Origin: Malachius bipustulatus
Taxonomy: Eukaryota; Arthropoda; Insecta; Coleoptera; Melyridae
Length of the DNA: 64,000 nucleotides
Assembly: GCA_910589415.1 (NCBI GenBank)
Contig: OU342631.1
Coordinates: forward strand, 55,952,598 to 56,016,597
Reading direction: 5' to 3'
The notes beneath the pieces were generated by a model that saw only the letters and a list, made by a program, of their open reading frames with translations, made no database searches and was not told the origin of the DNA. Both the position numbers and the translations under genes were made by a program. Shown piece by piece: positions 33,738 to 43,375 of the stretch (position 1 is its first letter; each line of letters starts with the position of its first letter).

Positions 33738-33954
33738 CTGGAGAGTTTGCTTCCGCATCCAACAGCAGAGCCTTCCAGAGTACCAGAAAGAGCACAGACG
33801 TGTCTTGCAAACTCTCCTCTCTAGTTGGAGTTTCGGGCACTGCCATCATGACAACTGTTAGGGCGATGGAGGAATTCTCCGACCCCATCTAACAGGCTAG
33901 TAATTGCACTTTATGTGCTTTATACTCATTGACCTGCATTACTCTTATATGCAT
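33738..33954. repeat. Ribozyme-bearing repeat, rearranged copy 1
   Basis: Positions 33815-33954 (GAGTTTCGGGCACTGCCATC ... GACCTGCATTACTCT) match 34283-34410 nearly base for base in direct orientation. Positions 33743-33803, just upstream, match 34218-34280 in inverted orientation, including the 3' half of the hammerhead stem I. Copy 1 is therefore internally inverted relative to copy 2. Confidence 0.8.
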
Positions 33955-34140
33955 TAATCGTTATTGACTGTTGAGTATACTTGCCTTCCCTCTTCTTCAT
34001 GATTGTCAATCGACTGGCTTTGGTAGTGTCTGGAACTGCAATTGACTTAGAGTGATCTCTTAGAGTTAGTTCTTTAAACTGACCGCTAGATGTCGCTCTA
34101 TTTACACCACACGGAGATCCGTGTTAATTCTTGGCTTAAG

Positions 34141-34414
34141 AGGGGCCAACTTCCATTCATCCGACAGCATCCTCCGGATACTCCAGATGCAGCACACTGA
34201 TGAGTTCCAGTAGAACGAAACACGTGTCTGTGCTTGTTCTGGTACTCTGGAAGGCTCTGCTGTTGGATGCGGAAGCAAACTCTCTAGTTGGATTTTCGGG
34301 CACTGCCATCATGACAACTGTTAGGACGATGGAGGAATTCTCCGACCCCATCTAACAGGCTAGTAATTGCACTTTATGTGCTTTATACTCATTGACCTGC
34401 ATTACTCTTTTATG
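34141..34414 (+). repeat. Ribozyme-bearing repeat, copy 2
   Basis: This copy contains the hammerhead ribozyme (34183-34242), followed by GGATGCGGAAGCAAACTCTC and the block shared with copy 1. No protein is encoded. Hammerheads of this small-stem-III type are known from Penelope-like elements, retrozymes and some SINEs; which class this is remains open. Confidence 0.7.
34183..34242 (+). ncRNA. Hammerhead ribozyme, type I with minimal stem III
   Basis: All core boxes are present. CTGATGA lies at 34197-34203, with stem II GTTC/GAAC (34204-34207 with 34213-34216) closed by a CAGTA loop, then GAAA at 34217-34220. The short stem III is CACGTG (34221-34226), and GTC ends at 34228, the predicted self-cleavage site. 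Stem I pairs GCACA (34192-34196) with TGTGC (34229-34233), and beyond an internal loop CCAGA (34183-34187) with TCTGG (34238-34242). Every helix is perfectly paired. Such a minimal stem III usually works best as a dimer. Activity is inferred. Confidence 0.78.
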
Positions 34415-35852
34415 CAACATTGTAAAAGCCAGAAATGCGCTCGTTCTTATTGCAGTTTCTTTAAATGAAAATTGGAAAATTCCAATTGGGTATTTTCTCA
34501 TCAAGTAATTAAACAAAGAAGAACGTTCGAATTTATTAGTCTCTGCTTTACAACAATTGCACGACTGCGGTTGCAAAGTTTATTCATTAACTTTTGATGG
34601 AGCGGCCACAAACATTAGTATGTGTACACACTTGGGGGCCAATTTCAATTATAATTATCCAAATTTCAAGCCGTACTTTACAAACCCTGTTACGAAAGAG
34701 ACATGTTATGTTTTTTATGATCTATGCCACATGATTAAACTGATGAGAAATACGATTGAAAACAAAAAAAATCATGAGAACTGCTGAGGGAGGAATTATT
34801 GAATTTGAGTACTTAAAAAAATTGCATGAAGTACAAAATCAAGAGGGTTTGAGAGCTGCAAATAAATTGACAAAAAAACATATATGTATACTTACTTCCA
34901 GAATGATAGAATGAATGTCCGTCTTGCAACGCAAACCTTGAGTCGTAGTGTTTATAATTCGTTAATGTTTCTCCAGAATTTTCCTGATCGGGAAATCCAG
35001 TCTCACTTTGAAGCCTGTAATGAAACTGCCATATTCTGCTTGATATTCAATAACTGATATCCTAAACTGAAAAAATAAGTTCTCTAGAGACGAATTTAAC
35101 AGACCCTTAACGGACGAATCTTTAGAAGCTTTCAAAAAACATGCAACGGATTTTGAACAATACATTTCCACATTGTTGACCGATGATGAGAAGCCTATTT
35201 TAGAATCTCAAAGGAAAACAGGTTCTGTTGGGCTAATTAAAAAAAAAAAAACAATAGCAATCATCACCTTAAAAAAATCCATTTATATATTAAGACATCA
35301 TTTATATAGTACATAGTAACTTAATTATTAAAAAAAAAATTTTATTGTATTATTATCAATGTTATTAAGTATTCTTTGTTTCTTACAACCCAGACTGTTG
35401 GGAAGATGTAATTTTATTAAATAGTTAATAAAATTTCTATATATATATTGCTTGAGAAATATGTTTTTACTTTTCAATGTATTGAAAACACAGGGCATGA
35501 CATATTTACGAGTATTAACGTTCAAATTATCTCAAGATTATTTAGAAACCTTTTTCAGCGCTGTCACGGTTCGGGGAGGTTTTAATAATAATCCAAATGC
35601 TTTGCAACTAATAACCGCCTACAAAAGGTTACTCGTTCGAAATGAAAAATAAAAGCTTTAGATAATGGTAATAATTGTTTGTTTGATGGGATTGACATTC
35701 TGCATGTTTCGTCAAGACAAGACAAAAACGTTTGTCCCATTAAAGATCCCGACATTGAAGTACAGGTTGGCCGATTCGATCAGGATTACATACAAACATT
35801 GTGAGATTTATTCCGATACACAGAGCATATTGTAGAGTACATTGCAGACTTT

Positions 35853-36001
35853 TGCCCGTATTCACAAACGATAATTTCCTAAATAATTACGTAATTATTT
35901 AAATGAGTGAGATGGAGATATGCAGTTTTTTTGCAATAGAATGAGATGGGGATAATTGATTACGTAATTATTTAGGAAATTATCGTTTGTGAATACGGGC
36001 A
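35853..36001. mobile_element. 149-bp MITE, TGCCCGTATTCAC family
   Basis: The ends are TGCCCGTATTCACAAACG and its inverse, with a TTT direct repeat at 35850-35852 and 36002-36004. It interrupts the P-type transposase between IADF and YKLRN. It is the same family as 6589-6717. Confidence 0.85.
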
Positions 36002-36056
36002 TTTGTGTTATAAATTGCGTAACGTTCTTGATTGCTCCATTTGCAAAGAGCAACTA

Positions 36057-36223
36057 TACATCGGTACGGAAATTGTGTACAGTAACTGACACTTCCAAAA
36101 AAGTAATTTCAAAGAAGCGGCAAGCAGAAACTTTCGTTGCGAGAAAAATTTTCCGCTTGCCGCTTCTCCGAAATTGCTTTTTTAGTACTGTCAGTTACTA
36201 TACACAATTTACATACTAATGTA
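36057..36223. mobile_element. 167-bp palindromic MITE with TA target
   Basis: Long complementary arms (TACATCGGTACGGAAATTGTGTACAG region against its inverse) close on a centre near 36135. TA is duplicated at 36055-36056 and 36224-36225. Removing it restores CKEQL followed by VGCEM of the P-type transposase in frame. Tc1/mariner-type mobilisation is likely. Confidence 0.8.
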
Positions 36224-36306
36224 TAGTTGGATGTGAAATGCCACTTTTATCCAAACTAAAAAATCGAGGGCCATATTTGTCACCCGCAAAAGATGTACAC
36301 GCTGTC

Positions 36307-37104
36307 CACTGAGAGTTGTCCGTTGTCATGCCACACTGATTCTGACTAAACAATTTCATTTAATTCGATTTGAATCGTACACTTATTTCTAAGTCGAACC
36401 AGATGTGGTATCGCAGTTCGTGTCAGTGGCGTGTGTTGAGGAATAATGAATATCCTACAAATATATTATTTCGACAAGTTATTGACGAAGTAGAGCCTTG
36501 CAACTTTTTTATAACAAATATATATAATGCAAGTAAATAAGAATGATAATAATAATTGTTATCATCATGATAGAAATATCATGTCACCTACCTGCTGGTT
36601 ACCGTTTAAAAGAAAGAATAACACCTCCGTTTTCTTATTTGCAAGTAAAATATTCCAGCAATTTTACCACAAGACCACGTACTAGGGAGTTCAATCGTTT
36701 CCCAGGGAAAACAAGGAAATAGATTTTTAGACATTCGCGAAATTAAGTTACTCATAGTTTATCACACCGTACAATAACACAGGTACAGGTAATTCTGCTA
36801 ATTTCGTATTAAAAACGTTTCAAATCACAACACAAATCTTATTAGTATATTTAACGCTGACACTGACACTACTGAAAGTAGCGACGACAATCTTATCGTA
36901 ATATCGTATCAATCTAAGCGTATCAAGACGCGAGTCGATACTTCCGTCTCACTCTCGCTCATCTTTTTAGAATTGCTGACGATTCAAACGTATTTCTGAC
37001 AATACGTCCCATTTTAACTCGATTGACTATCCAATGCAATAGAAGGAGTAAGAAACATAATGAGATGATGTATCCTTAGTTATCACAACAGACAACTCTC
37101 AGTG
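36307..37104. mobile_element. Non-coding element with CACTGAGAGTTGTC inverted ends
   Basis: Inverted termini of about 20 bp (CACTGAGAGTTGTCCGTTGT against the inverse of ACAACAGACAACTCTCAGTG) bound 798 bp of AT-rich DNA with no ORF. It follows directly on the last P-element codons, so it may be a third insertion into that gene. No clear target duplication was seen and the superfamily is unknown. Confidence 0.55.
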
Positions 37105-37122
37105 TACAGAGAATATGTTATA

Positions 37123-37979
37123 CAGGATGCGGCGCGAGAACCTTAGGGAATTTTTATATGGAGAAGTCCTGGGAGTAGAAGTCTAAAAATTTGTACGAGT
37201 ATAATTTCGGTTTTGACGAGCTGAACTAAAATATTCACAACCCCTCACCATTTCCGGTTATACCGGAAGTTGCCATCAACTATCTTATTTTAAATGGAAC
37301 AACCTGTATATTATTACATTTTCAGATTGCCAGAAAAAAATGTAATAAAAATGGTCTTTATAGTTCATAATTGGAACGAGTGGTTTATGAGTTAGAACGA
37401 GTGGTTTATGAGTTATAAATAAATGAAAATCGCAATTTTCCATTTTCAAAGCAGCTTAGGTCGAAAACGGATCAAAATATCGGAAAACGTCTTACATGTC
37501 CCTATCTTAACTTTTCACGTAGTATCCTATGGTGCTGATGAAATTTGTATACAAGGTGATGAAAAATGAGCGATTTTCAAAAAAAAAAAAAATTAATAAA
37601 AAATATTAGGATAGGGACATGTAAGCCGTTTTCCGATATCTTGACCCGTTTTCAAGCTTAGCTGCTTTGAAAATGAAAAATTGCAATTTTCATTTGTTTT
37701 ATGTGTTTCACTCATTAATTGGTCGTTACAAATTTGAACTGTAAACATCATTTTTATTACTGGTTTTCAGGCAATCTGAAAATGTAATAATATACAGGAT
37801 GTACCATTTAAAAAAAGAAAAATATGGCAACTTCCGGTATAACCGGATGCGGTGTGGGGTTGTGAATATTTTAGTTCAGCTCGTCAAAACCGAAATTATA
37901 CACGTACAAATTTTTAGACTTCTCTACTCCCAGGACTTCTCCAAATAAAAATGCCCTAAGGTTCTCGCGCCTCACCCTG
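37123..37979. mobile_element. 857-bp foldback element with TA target
   Basis: It starts CAGGATGCGGCGCGAGAACC and ends GGTTCTCGCGCCTCACCCTG, flanked by TA. The arms are complementary across nearly the whole length, meeting around 37540-37600. Parts of the arm interior (ACATGTCCCTATTTTAAC-like and AGTATCCTATGG-like blocks) resemble those of 15449-16324 although the outer ends differ. There is no coding capacity. Confidence 0.85.
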
Positions 37980-37981
37980 TA

Positions 37982-38470
37982 TATGCAAACTTACAGAGCT
38001 TTTTTTTGATGAAGAGCATCTTTTTTGATGAATCAAAGTTTTAAAAGTGTTATTTTTGCGTTCGATAATGATGTAATTAAAAGCCATGTTCTTCCTCAAA
38101 ACGTTTTGGACAATCATCGAACACAATTTATTGTGTAAATTAATTATAACAACTTTTCTAGACACAAGATTGTTTTATGAAAGTGCCAAAATGTCGGAGA
38201 AAGATTCATTCATATGGTCAAAGTTCACAAAACTTATTTTGTTTGAAAATCAATAATAATATATTAATTTAATTTTTGTAATATTGAATAATTAATTTTC
38301 GTAAATATGAAAAATTTTCAAATTCAAATGGTTCCAAAATTATTAATAAATTGAATAAAATTAAATTGCATATTATTTATTAAAAAAAAATTATATGCTG
38401 ATAAAAATCCATTCATTTATTGTTGTTATTATTACGGCACTTATTATTATCACTTATATTATCCATCAAG
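37982..38470. other. AT-rich spacer, nothing recognised
   Basis: No ORF with coding character, no repeat with a partner in the window; (A)n and (TTA)n runs only. Confidence 0.5.
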
Positions 38471-38471
38471 A

Positions 38472-39153
38472 TGGCTCCGGGTACAGAAGTTTCGGTCGAT
38501 GACTCGTCCAAGAATTAGAAATCTAAGTGTAAATATTGCAAAATTATTGCAAAGACCGGTTCAACTTGTGTAAAATGTGGTATAGTGTTTCACCCAAAGT
38601 GTGCATCTAGATTACAGAGATGCTGTGACATATTACTTCTATCTGAGGATGATTGTGATCGAGCCATTAATGCTGTATCGGACCTGACGTAAGGTAACTT
38701 ATCCTTGCTTAAACTGCTAATTACAGAACTACGCCAATCGAATAGGCTACTTACTTAATGAGAGAGTGGTTAATCTTGAAACGACTCTAACGACCGAAGA
38801 TGCTGAAATTATAAAACTAAAACGTACTTTGTCTGATTTAGAAACTAAAGAATGTGTTGAAATCTACTAAAACAGAATGTAAACAAACAACAGCTGATAT
38901 CAAGCAGAAGAAATTCAGCAACGATAAGGTCTCTGAGCCTTCAGCTGGCCTGCGACGAGAGGTAGGCAACACAAAACTGCAGACCCTGTTAAGTGATAAT
39001 ACGACAATTCCATTACCCTCAAGCAGCATAAATGGTGAGGGGAACTTTTTGTATACAATTAACTTACCACAGATACCTATTATAAGGGGTGACCCACACT
39101 CACTGATACAGTCTATCCATCCAAGTCTACAAAAATTATCTATAATTATATAA
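38472..39153 (+). pseudogene. LINE ORF1 fragment with Cys-rich finger
   Basis: MAPGTEVSVDDSSKN begins at 38472. After a stop the frame gives KCKYCKIIAKTG, STCVKCGIVFHPKCASRL and CCDILLL, a zinc-finger and coiled-coil N-terminus seen in some insect LINE ORF1 proteins. LLKLLITELRQSNRLL and an ALLxLE-type coiled coil follow in shifted frames to about 38870. The 99-aa frame at 38854-39153 continues with low-complexity sequence. No ORF2 is present. Confidence 0.5.
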
Positions 39154-39289
39154 CAAAAATTAATATCTACTAAAATTATGTTTCTAAAGTGTCCACGAGC
39201 AGTTTGTTTTTAGTGGTTTCTGTAGCGTAACGCTACAGAAGTTTAAGAAATTTAAGAAAGTTTAAGAAATCGGAGGTATTTCAACATTT

Positions 39290-39700
39290 GTATCCACCAC
39301 ACAGACGCCGCGGTTTATAATTTGGGACTTGTTTATATCCCGGGTCAATGTAGAGCTACAGAGACAAGAGAGATCATAAGAAATCGCTTGAAAGAATTTG
39401 GTTTGTGTTTTGAACAAGACATTGTAGCTGTGACTAGTGATGGCCCCAATGTCATGGTTAAATTCGGACGTGAAACCCCAATCTGAGATGGTTCTATGCC
39501 TAAATCACGCTATACATTTATCTGTTTTGGCCACTTTTTGCAGCAAAAATGAAACCAGCGAAGATGATTGTGGTTGAAACCAGCGTTCCAATGAATCGAG
39601 CTGCACAACCAAGCATATCTGGAGAGGAAAGTGATGGTGACGACCTTTCTGTTGACGACGAGTTAGAGTGTGATTGTAACAGCAAACAACAAAATTGAAT
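39290..39700 (+). pseudogene. hAT transposase fragment
   Basis: The readable frame has VYNLGLVYIPGQC, RNRLKEFGLCFEQDIVAVTS then DGPNVMVKFGR (second catalytic Asp block), and, after a shift, an acidic GEESDGDDLSVDDELECDC tail at about 39620-39680. This matches the middle of BED-finger hAT proteins distinct from the intact one at 17971-20775. Ends and N-terminus are lacking. Confidence 0.6.
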
Positions 39701-39732
39701 TACTACATCATCATTATTTTAAATTAAATTTT

Positions 39733-40063
39733 CTTGAATCTCTAGAGATCCACAGACATTTACATAATCAACAATACACAGTAATAAATGAACAGCTAGA
39801 CACATATCGTTCTCCACTACTTGATTTTCTTCTTGATATCAACAGCTAAGAAGATTCTGAAGAAATTACATTATGATTTAGTTAGTTCTCTTAAAAATTC
39901 ATTTAAATCTAGTTACTTGTTTTATGATCACTTAGGTAATACTGTTGCTATGTCACTGTATCAATAATTTTATTTACGTCTGAAGATGCTACATGAAAAG
40001 TAGCGAAACACGTGTAACGTTTCTATCATCGATCAATATACAGTAGAATTTTATAAAACATTA
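39733..40063 (+). pseudogene. Penelope-like element 3' remnant
   Basis: Frame 39733-39848 (LEIHRHLHNQQYTVINEQ ... RSPLLDFLLDIN, stop) resembles the last residues of the GIY-YIG-containing Penelope polyprotein. It is followed within 130 bp by a hammerhead ribozyme, as in the LTR-like ends of Penelope elements. Everything upstream is lost to the hAT remnant. The call rests on this pairing more than on the short protein tail. Confidence 0.5.
39976..40020 (+). ncRNA. Hammerhead-like ribozyme near Penelope remnant
   Basis: The core CTGAAGA (39980-39986) fits CUGANGA. Stem II GCTAC/GTAGC (39988-39992 with 40000-40004) has a 7-nt loop, then GAAA (40005-40008), minimal stem III CACGTG (40009-40014) and the triplet GTA ending at 40016. 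Stem I is only ACGT with ACGT. One extra U (39987) lies between the core and stem II, so activity is less certain than for 34183-34242; the GAAACACGTGT core is shared by both. Confidence 0.6.
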
Positions 40064-40306
40064 AGGTGGGGTTACATCTGACACTTATTGCATTATACTT
40101 ATGTCAGACAGACGTATATATAAATGTAAACGTCAAGGAATTTCTGTCTGAAAGATATATCGCATTATTCAGCAATAACTGTCGATACATTTTGGCCACT
40201 AGATTTAAACACCTAATATTTTCATTTTTTAACTCGCTTGATACTTATCGCTGTAGTTGAGGTGAAGGCTACTTTTGAATAAATGTCGCGATATATTGAA
40301 AGTACC

Positions 40307-40491
40307 ATGAGCGGTAAAAAAGAGTGGTTAAAAGTCGAAATTGATTAATTAGTAGATTTGTACCATTCTAAACCCGAATTATGGGACATAAAAAGTAAAG
40401 TGTACAGAGATCGAGTTATAAGAAGCAAAGCGCTTCAACTGAAATCGCAGAAAAGTTTCAAACTACTGTTGAAGAAGTTCCCGAACAGTAA
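40307..40491 (+). pseudogene. MADF-domain N-terminus of a Harbinger accessory protein
   Basis: The frame has KKEWLKVEID, a stop, LVDLYHSKPELWDIKSKVYRD, and, after one shift, TEIAEKFQTTVEEV, the helical DNA-binding MADF/Myb-SANT-like fold. It ends abruptly at the internal deletion junction. The start is ATG 40307 or the in-frame ATG at 40283. Confidence 0.7.
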
Positions 40492-40709
40492 TGGCGTTCC
40501 TAAACTTGGTATCTTGTTTTAAGACAAGGGGTGCCATTTTTATGATCAAATCTTCAAAATCTTCGGCTTTCATGCGCACAAAATTTAAAAATTGCATTGG
40601 ATCTTCAATGATTAATTCAGACTAGCCTGTTATAAGCCCTATCGCTTTCTCGTCTCAGGATCCACTCGCGAACCCAGACAGACCGTTTTTTCTTCATTTT
40701 CCCGGCCAT
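40485..40709 (-). pseudogene. N-terminus of a Harbinger transposase
   Basis: From ATG at 40709 (minus): MAGKMKKKRSVWVREWILRR, then one frameshift, then LIIEDPMQFLNFVRM and APLVLKQDTKFRNAI. This matches the helical N-terminus that precedes the DDE core of Harbinger transposases. The catalytic part is deleted. Confidence 0.7.
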
Positions 40710-41100
40710 TTTTGAAATAACCAATTTTGGCCGCCAATTTTCTTCTTGTTATTAACTTCATTGTGTTGGAATAAACTAATTATAGATAAAAGCTGCGAGA
40801 GAAATGTACGACTAATAATATAAATTAATAAGTGGCAGATATAAACAATTGATACATTTATTTTCTAGTCATACATTTCTTCAAAGCACGTTTAAAAACT
40901 ATCCGACATAACTGTAGGTTATAAAAATTCAGTAATTTCTATCCAAATATAAACATGCATTGCGAATTTATACCCGATACAGGACATTTATGTCCAGAGA
41001 GAAATGTCAGATGTAACCGCACCTTTAGTGTTTTATTCATAATCAATAAGTATGCGGAGATTCTACGAAGTAAGGGTTGAAAACATAAATTTTACTTTTA

Positions 41101-41345
41101 GGATTGAAAAATTATATTTTCAAGTGTAATAACATGGTTTACAAGAACAGACCACGTGGAAATGAAACTAAAAGCTGTTTACATTTGCCCCAAATTAAGA
41201 GCATTTGAGGAAATTGTAAACAGCATTTGGGGAAATTGTGAAGAGGATGGGTAATTGTAAACAAACTTATGTGGCTGTATAATAATCATTACGTTACAGG
41301 AGTTATCTTTAGAAGAGTTAAAAAGTCTCTATCAACAATACCAAG
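41101..41345 (+). repeat. Direct repeat copy 1 around a pogo-like fragment
   Basis: The 245-bp unit starts AGGATTGAAAAATTATATTT and ends CAATACCAAGAG. Copy 2 is at 41958-42209. The last 80 bp recur at 59763-59846. Confidence 0.85.
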
Positions 41346-41393
41346 AGCGGGGTAAATAGGAACATAATCAGATTAGGTTCATTACTTTTCAGA

Positions 41394-41955
41394 TGTCTCG
41401 AACGTATGTGAAAAAAACTACTGGTCCTTCATATTCGAGAGAAGATCTGGCTAATGCCGTCTCCGATGTGGTACGCTGTGGTAAATAGGAATAGAACATT
41501 CAGACAGGCTCAAACTTATTACAATGTCCCTATAGCTGTAATCAGCCAAAGAATTAATGGAAGAAAAACATCAATGAATGCTGTAGGCCGAGGCCGACAC
41601 ACAGTGTTCTCAAGAGAAATAGAAAACAAAATTGCAAATTGCCTGGTTGTTCGTGCTAATATGGGATATCCTTGTGACAAAGATGAACTCCTAAATCTTG
41701 TTTAAGAGTATGTGAGAAGCAACAATCTAAAAACTCCATTTGTAGATGGCAGACCTAGAAAGGAATGGTACTATTCTTTAATGAAGCGTCATGAACATTT
41801 ATCTATGAAGAAACCAGAACATTTACAGAAGTGCAGAAAGGACGCTTGAAAACCAGACATTATTTAGGACTTCTACGAAAAATTAAAGCAAACCTTTCAG
41901 ACCTTAGGACTTCATGATTCAGTAGAAGTGGCTAGTTTTGTTTTTAATGCAAAAA
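41394..41955 (+). pseudogene. pogo/Tigger-like transposase N-terminal fragment
   Basis: MSRTYVKKTTGPSYSRED starts at 41394. After a frameshift, frame 41454-41705 has TFRQAQTYYNVPIAVISQRI (psq-type helix-turn-helix) and FSREIENKIANCLVVRANMG. After a stop come EYVRSNNLKTPFVDGRPRK and a CENP-B-like HTH (MKRHEHLSMKKPEH). This is the DNA-binding half of a pogo-like transposase; the DDE half is absent. A near-identical fragment lies at 59930-60288. Confidence 0.75.
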
Positions 41956-41957
41956 TT

Positions 41958-42209
41958 AAGGATTGAAAAACTATATTTTCAAGTGTAATAACATGGTTTA
42001 CAAGAACAGACCACGTGAAAATGAAACTAGAAGCTGTTTACATTTGCCCCAAATTAAAAGCATTTGATGAAATTGTAAACAGCATTTGGGGAAATTGTAA
42101 AGAGAATGGGTAATTGTAAACTAACGTATGTGGCTGTATAATAATCATTACGTTACAGGAGTTATCTTTAGAAGAATTAAAAAGTCTCTATCAACAATAC
42201 CAAGACCTA
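41958..42209 (+). repeat. Direct repeat copy 2 around a pogo-like fragment
   Basis: It matches 41101-41345 with a handful of substitutions. The two copies flank the pogo-like fragment like long direct repeats, but they lack LTR hallmarks. Confidence 0.85.
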
Positions 42210-42549
42210 TAACCTGTAAAAACAAAAGGAAACAACTGTAATTTACCGCTAATGACCTCAATAGTCGATGCGGTCCTTTTTAACCCTTTCCTTCCCAGTG
42301 ATGCCATATGGAGTCATGTCAATAAAACAGGTAACTGTAAATTTGTGGTTCAGTATAAATGCTGCAAAATTGGTGACAGCTTCTCATCATTGTTTATAGA
42401 TGGCATTCTATACCATTAGATAAAACAGTTTTCATATTATTTATACTTTATTTAATAACTAGGAGGAGTAAATTTAAATAAACCGCCAAAAAAATGTCGC
42501 TTCTCATTGGTGAATTCATAGGCAAAATTACACCCAGCAAAATTTGTAC

Positions 42550-43006
42550 TAGTCCAGTCAAAGTAGGATTTAAATGTGCATTTCATGCGGAAAAGAAAAT
42601 ATTTTGTGTGGGGGTTGGGTAGTCCATGGAGAGTCTAAATCCAAAAATGCGACCTCCTACCCCTTGTGAATTAGCCGCCATATTGGTTTTAGGGGTGGAT
42701 GGAGTTTTTGCACTTTACGACGTTAATTCGCATTTTACCGAAAAAAGTGTCATTACTTACTTTATTCAGAAAAACATTCTCCACAAATTTGCATATGTGA
42801 CATTTTTTCGTATTTGCAATATTTAATGACCTACAGGTGATTCATTAAGAACAAGGGGGATGAAAAATTGGTATTTGCGGAATAACTCCTTTTTTTCAAT
42901 CGCAATCCAAAAATTGTTCCCACAAAACTTGTAGCGCTTACAATTACGAACATTCACATAACAATATCTCATTAATCGGATCAATTATTGTTGCGCAGTA
43001 GTGCGC
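42550..43006. repeat. Left terminal inverted repeat of the Academ-like element
   Basis: Complementary to 44779-45235; identity breaks after GTTGCGCAGTAGTGCG at about 43005. Confidence 0.85.
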
Positions 43007-43375
43007 CGAAGTCTGCGAGCTTAACCTTTCACTCGTCCAATCCAATTGATGTAGTCAAAATATCATGAATCTTAGGTTTTGAATTTGTCAAAATTCAGAA
43101 AAACTAATATATCGTTATTATGCGAGATGCATGAAAAGTGGTTTGATCCATTTGTAGAATCAATTCTAGACTCTCGAAAGTATAAGCGACTGTCGTACAA
43201 GTTGTGTTAAATTATTCATAATAATAGAATTTTTATGTACCTACCACAGGACGAAATTTTCTTTAGACGAATGTGAATTAATATTTCGAGGCGAAGCCGA
43301 GGAATATTATCGCATTAGAAAAAAATTCAATGGTAAATCGTATTCAAAAAAATGTTTATTTATTTCCTTTGGGTT

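Larger units (their letters stand above)
34425..36300 (+). pseudogene. P-element-type (THAP9-like) transposase, interrupted by MITEs
   Basis: The RNase H-like region shows LVLIAVSLNENWKIPIGYF, then HDCGCKVYSLTFDGAATNIS (catalytic Asp, about 34590) and FYDLCHMIKLMRN. A GTP-insertion-like part decays through 34780-35230, separated by an AT-rich gap (35240-35450). The C-terminal region has LTFKLSQDYLETFFSAV and RGGFNNNPNALQ (35520-35610), LFDGIDILHVSS, IVEYIADF, then YKLRNVLDCSICKEQL after the first MITE, and LLSKLKNRGPYLSP after the second. The N-terminal THAP finger is not found. It is clearly dead. Confidence 0.8.
40064..41024. mobile_element. Harbinger deletion derivative with TTA target
   Basis: Inverted ends AGGTGGGGTTACATCTGACA and TGTCAGATGTAACCGCACCT are flanked by TTA (40061-40063 and 41025-41027), the Harbinger target. 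Inside are the beginnings of two convergent genes, a MADF-type accessory protein (+) and a transposase (-), fused tail to tail near 40487 by a large deletion. It inserted just downstream of the Penelope hammerhead. Confidence 0.88.

Noticed and set aside
33815..33850. Possible third hammerhead on the minus strand (ATGATGG, GGC-AGT-GCC hairpin, CGAAAC)
   Set aside because: The CUGANGA box is not matched and no stem I or cleavage triplet could be paired.
33682..33888. Minus-strand frames starting MGSENSSI at 33682-33888 and 34157-34351
   Set aside because: They cover the ribozyme repeat in both copies and diverge at the inversion; the shared part reflects DNA repeat identity rather than a conserved protein.
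41101..42209. LTR retrotransposon reading of the 245-bp direct repeats
   Set aside because: No TG...CA ends, primer site or polypurine tract, and the interior is a DNA-transposon fragment.
42626..42826. 66-aa frame repeated exactly at 44949-45149 on the other strand
   Set aside because: Both are the two arms of the Academ-like inverted repeats; there is no independent sign of coding.
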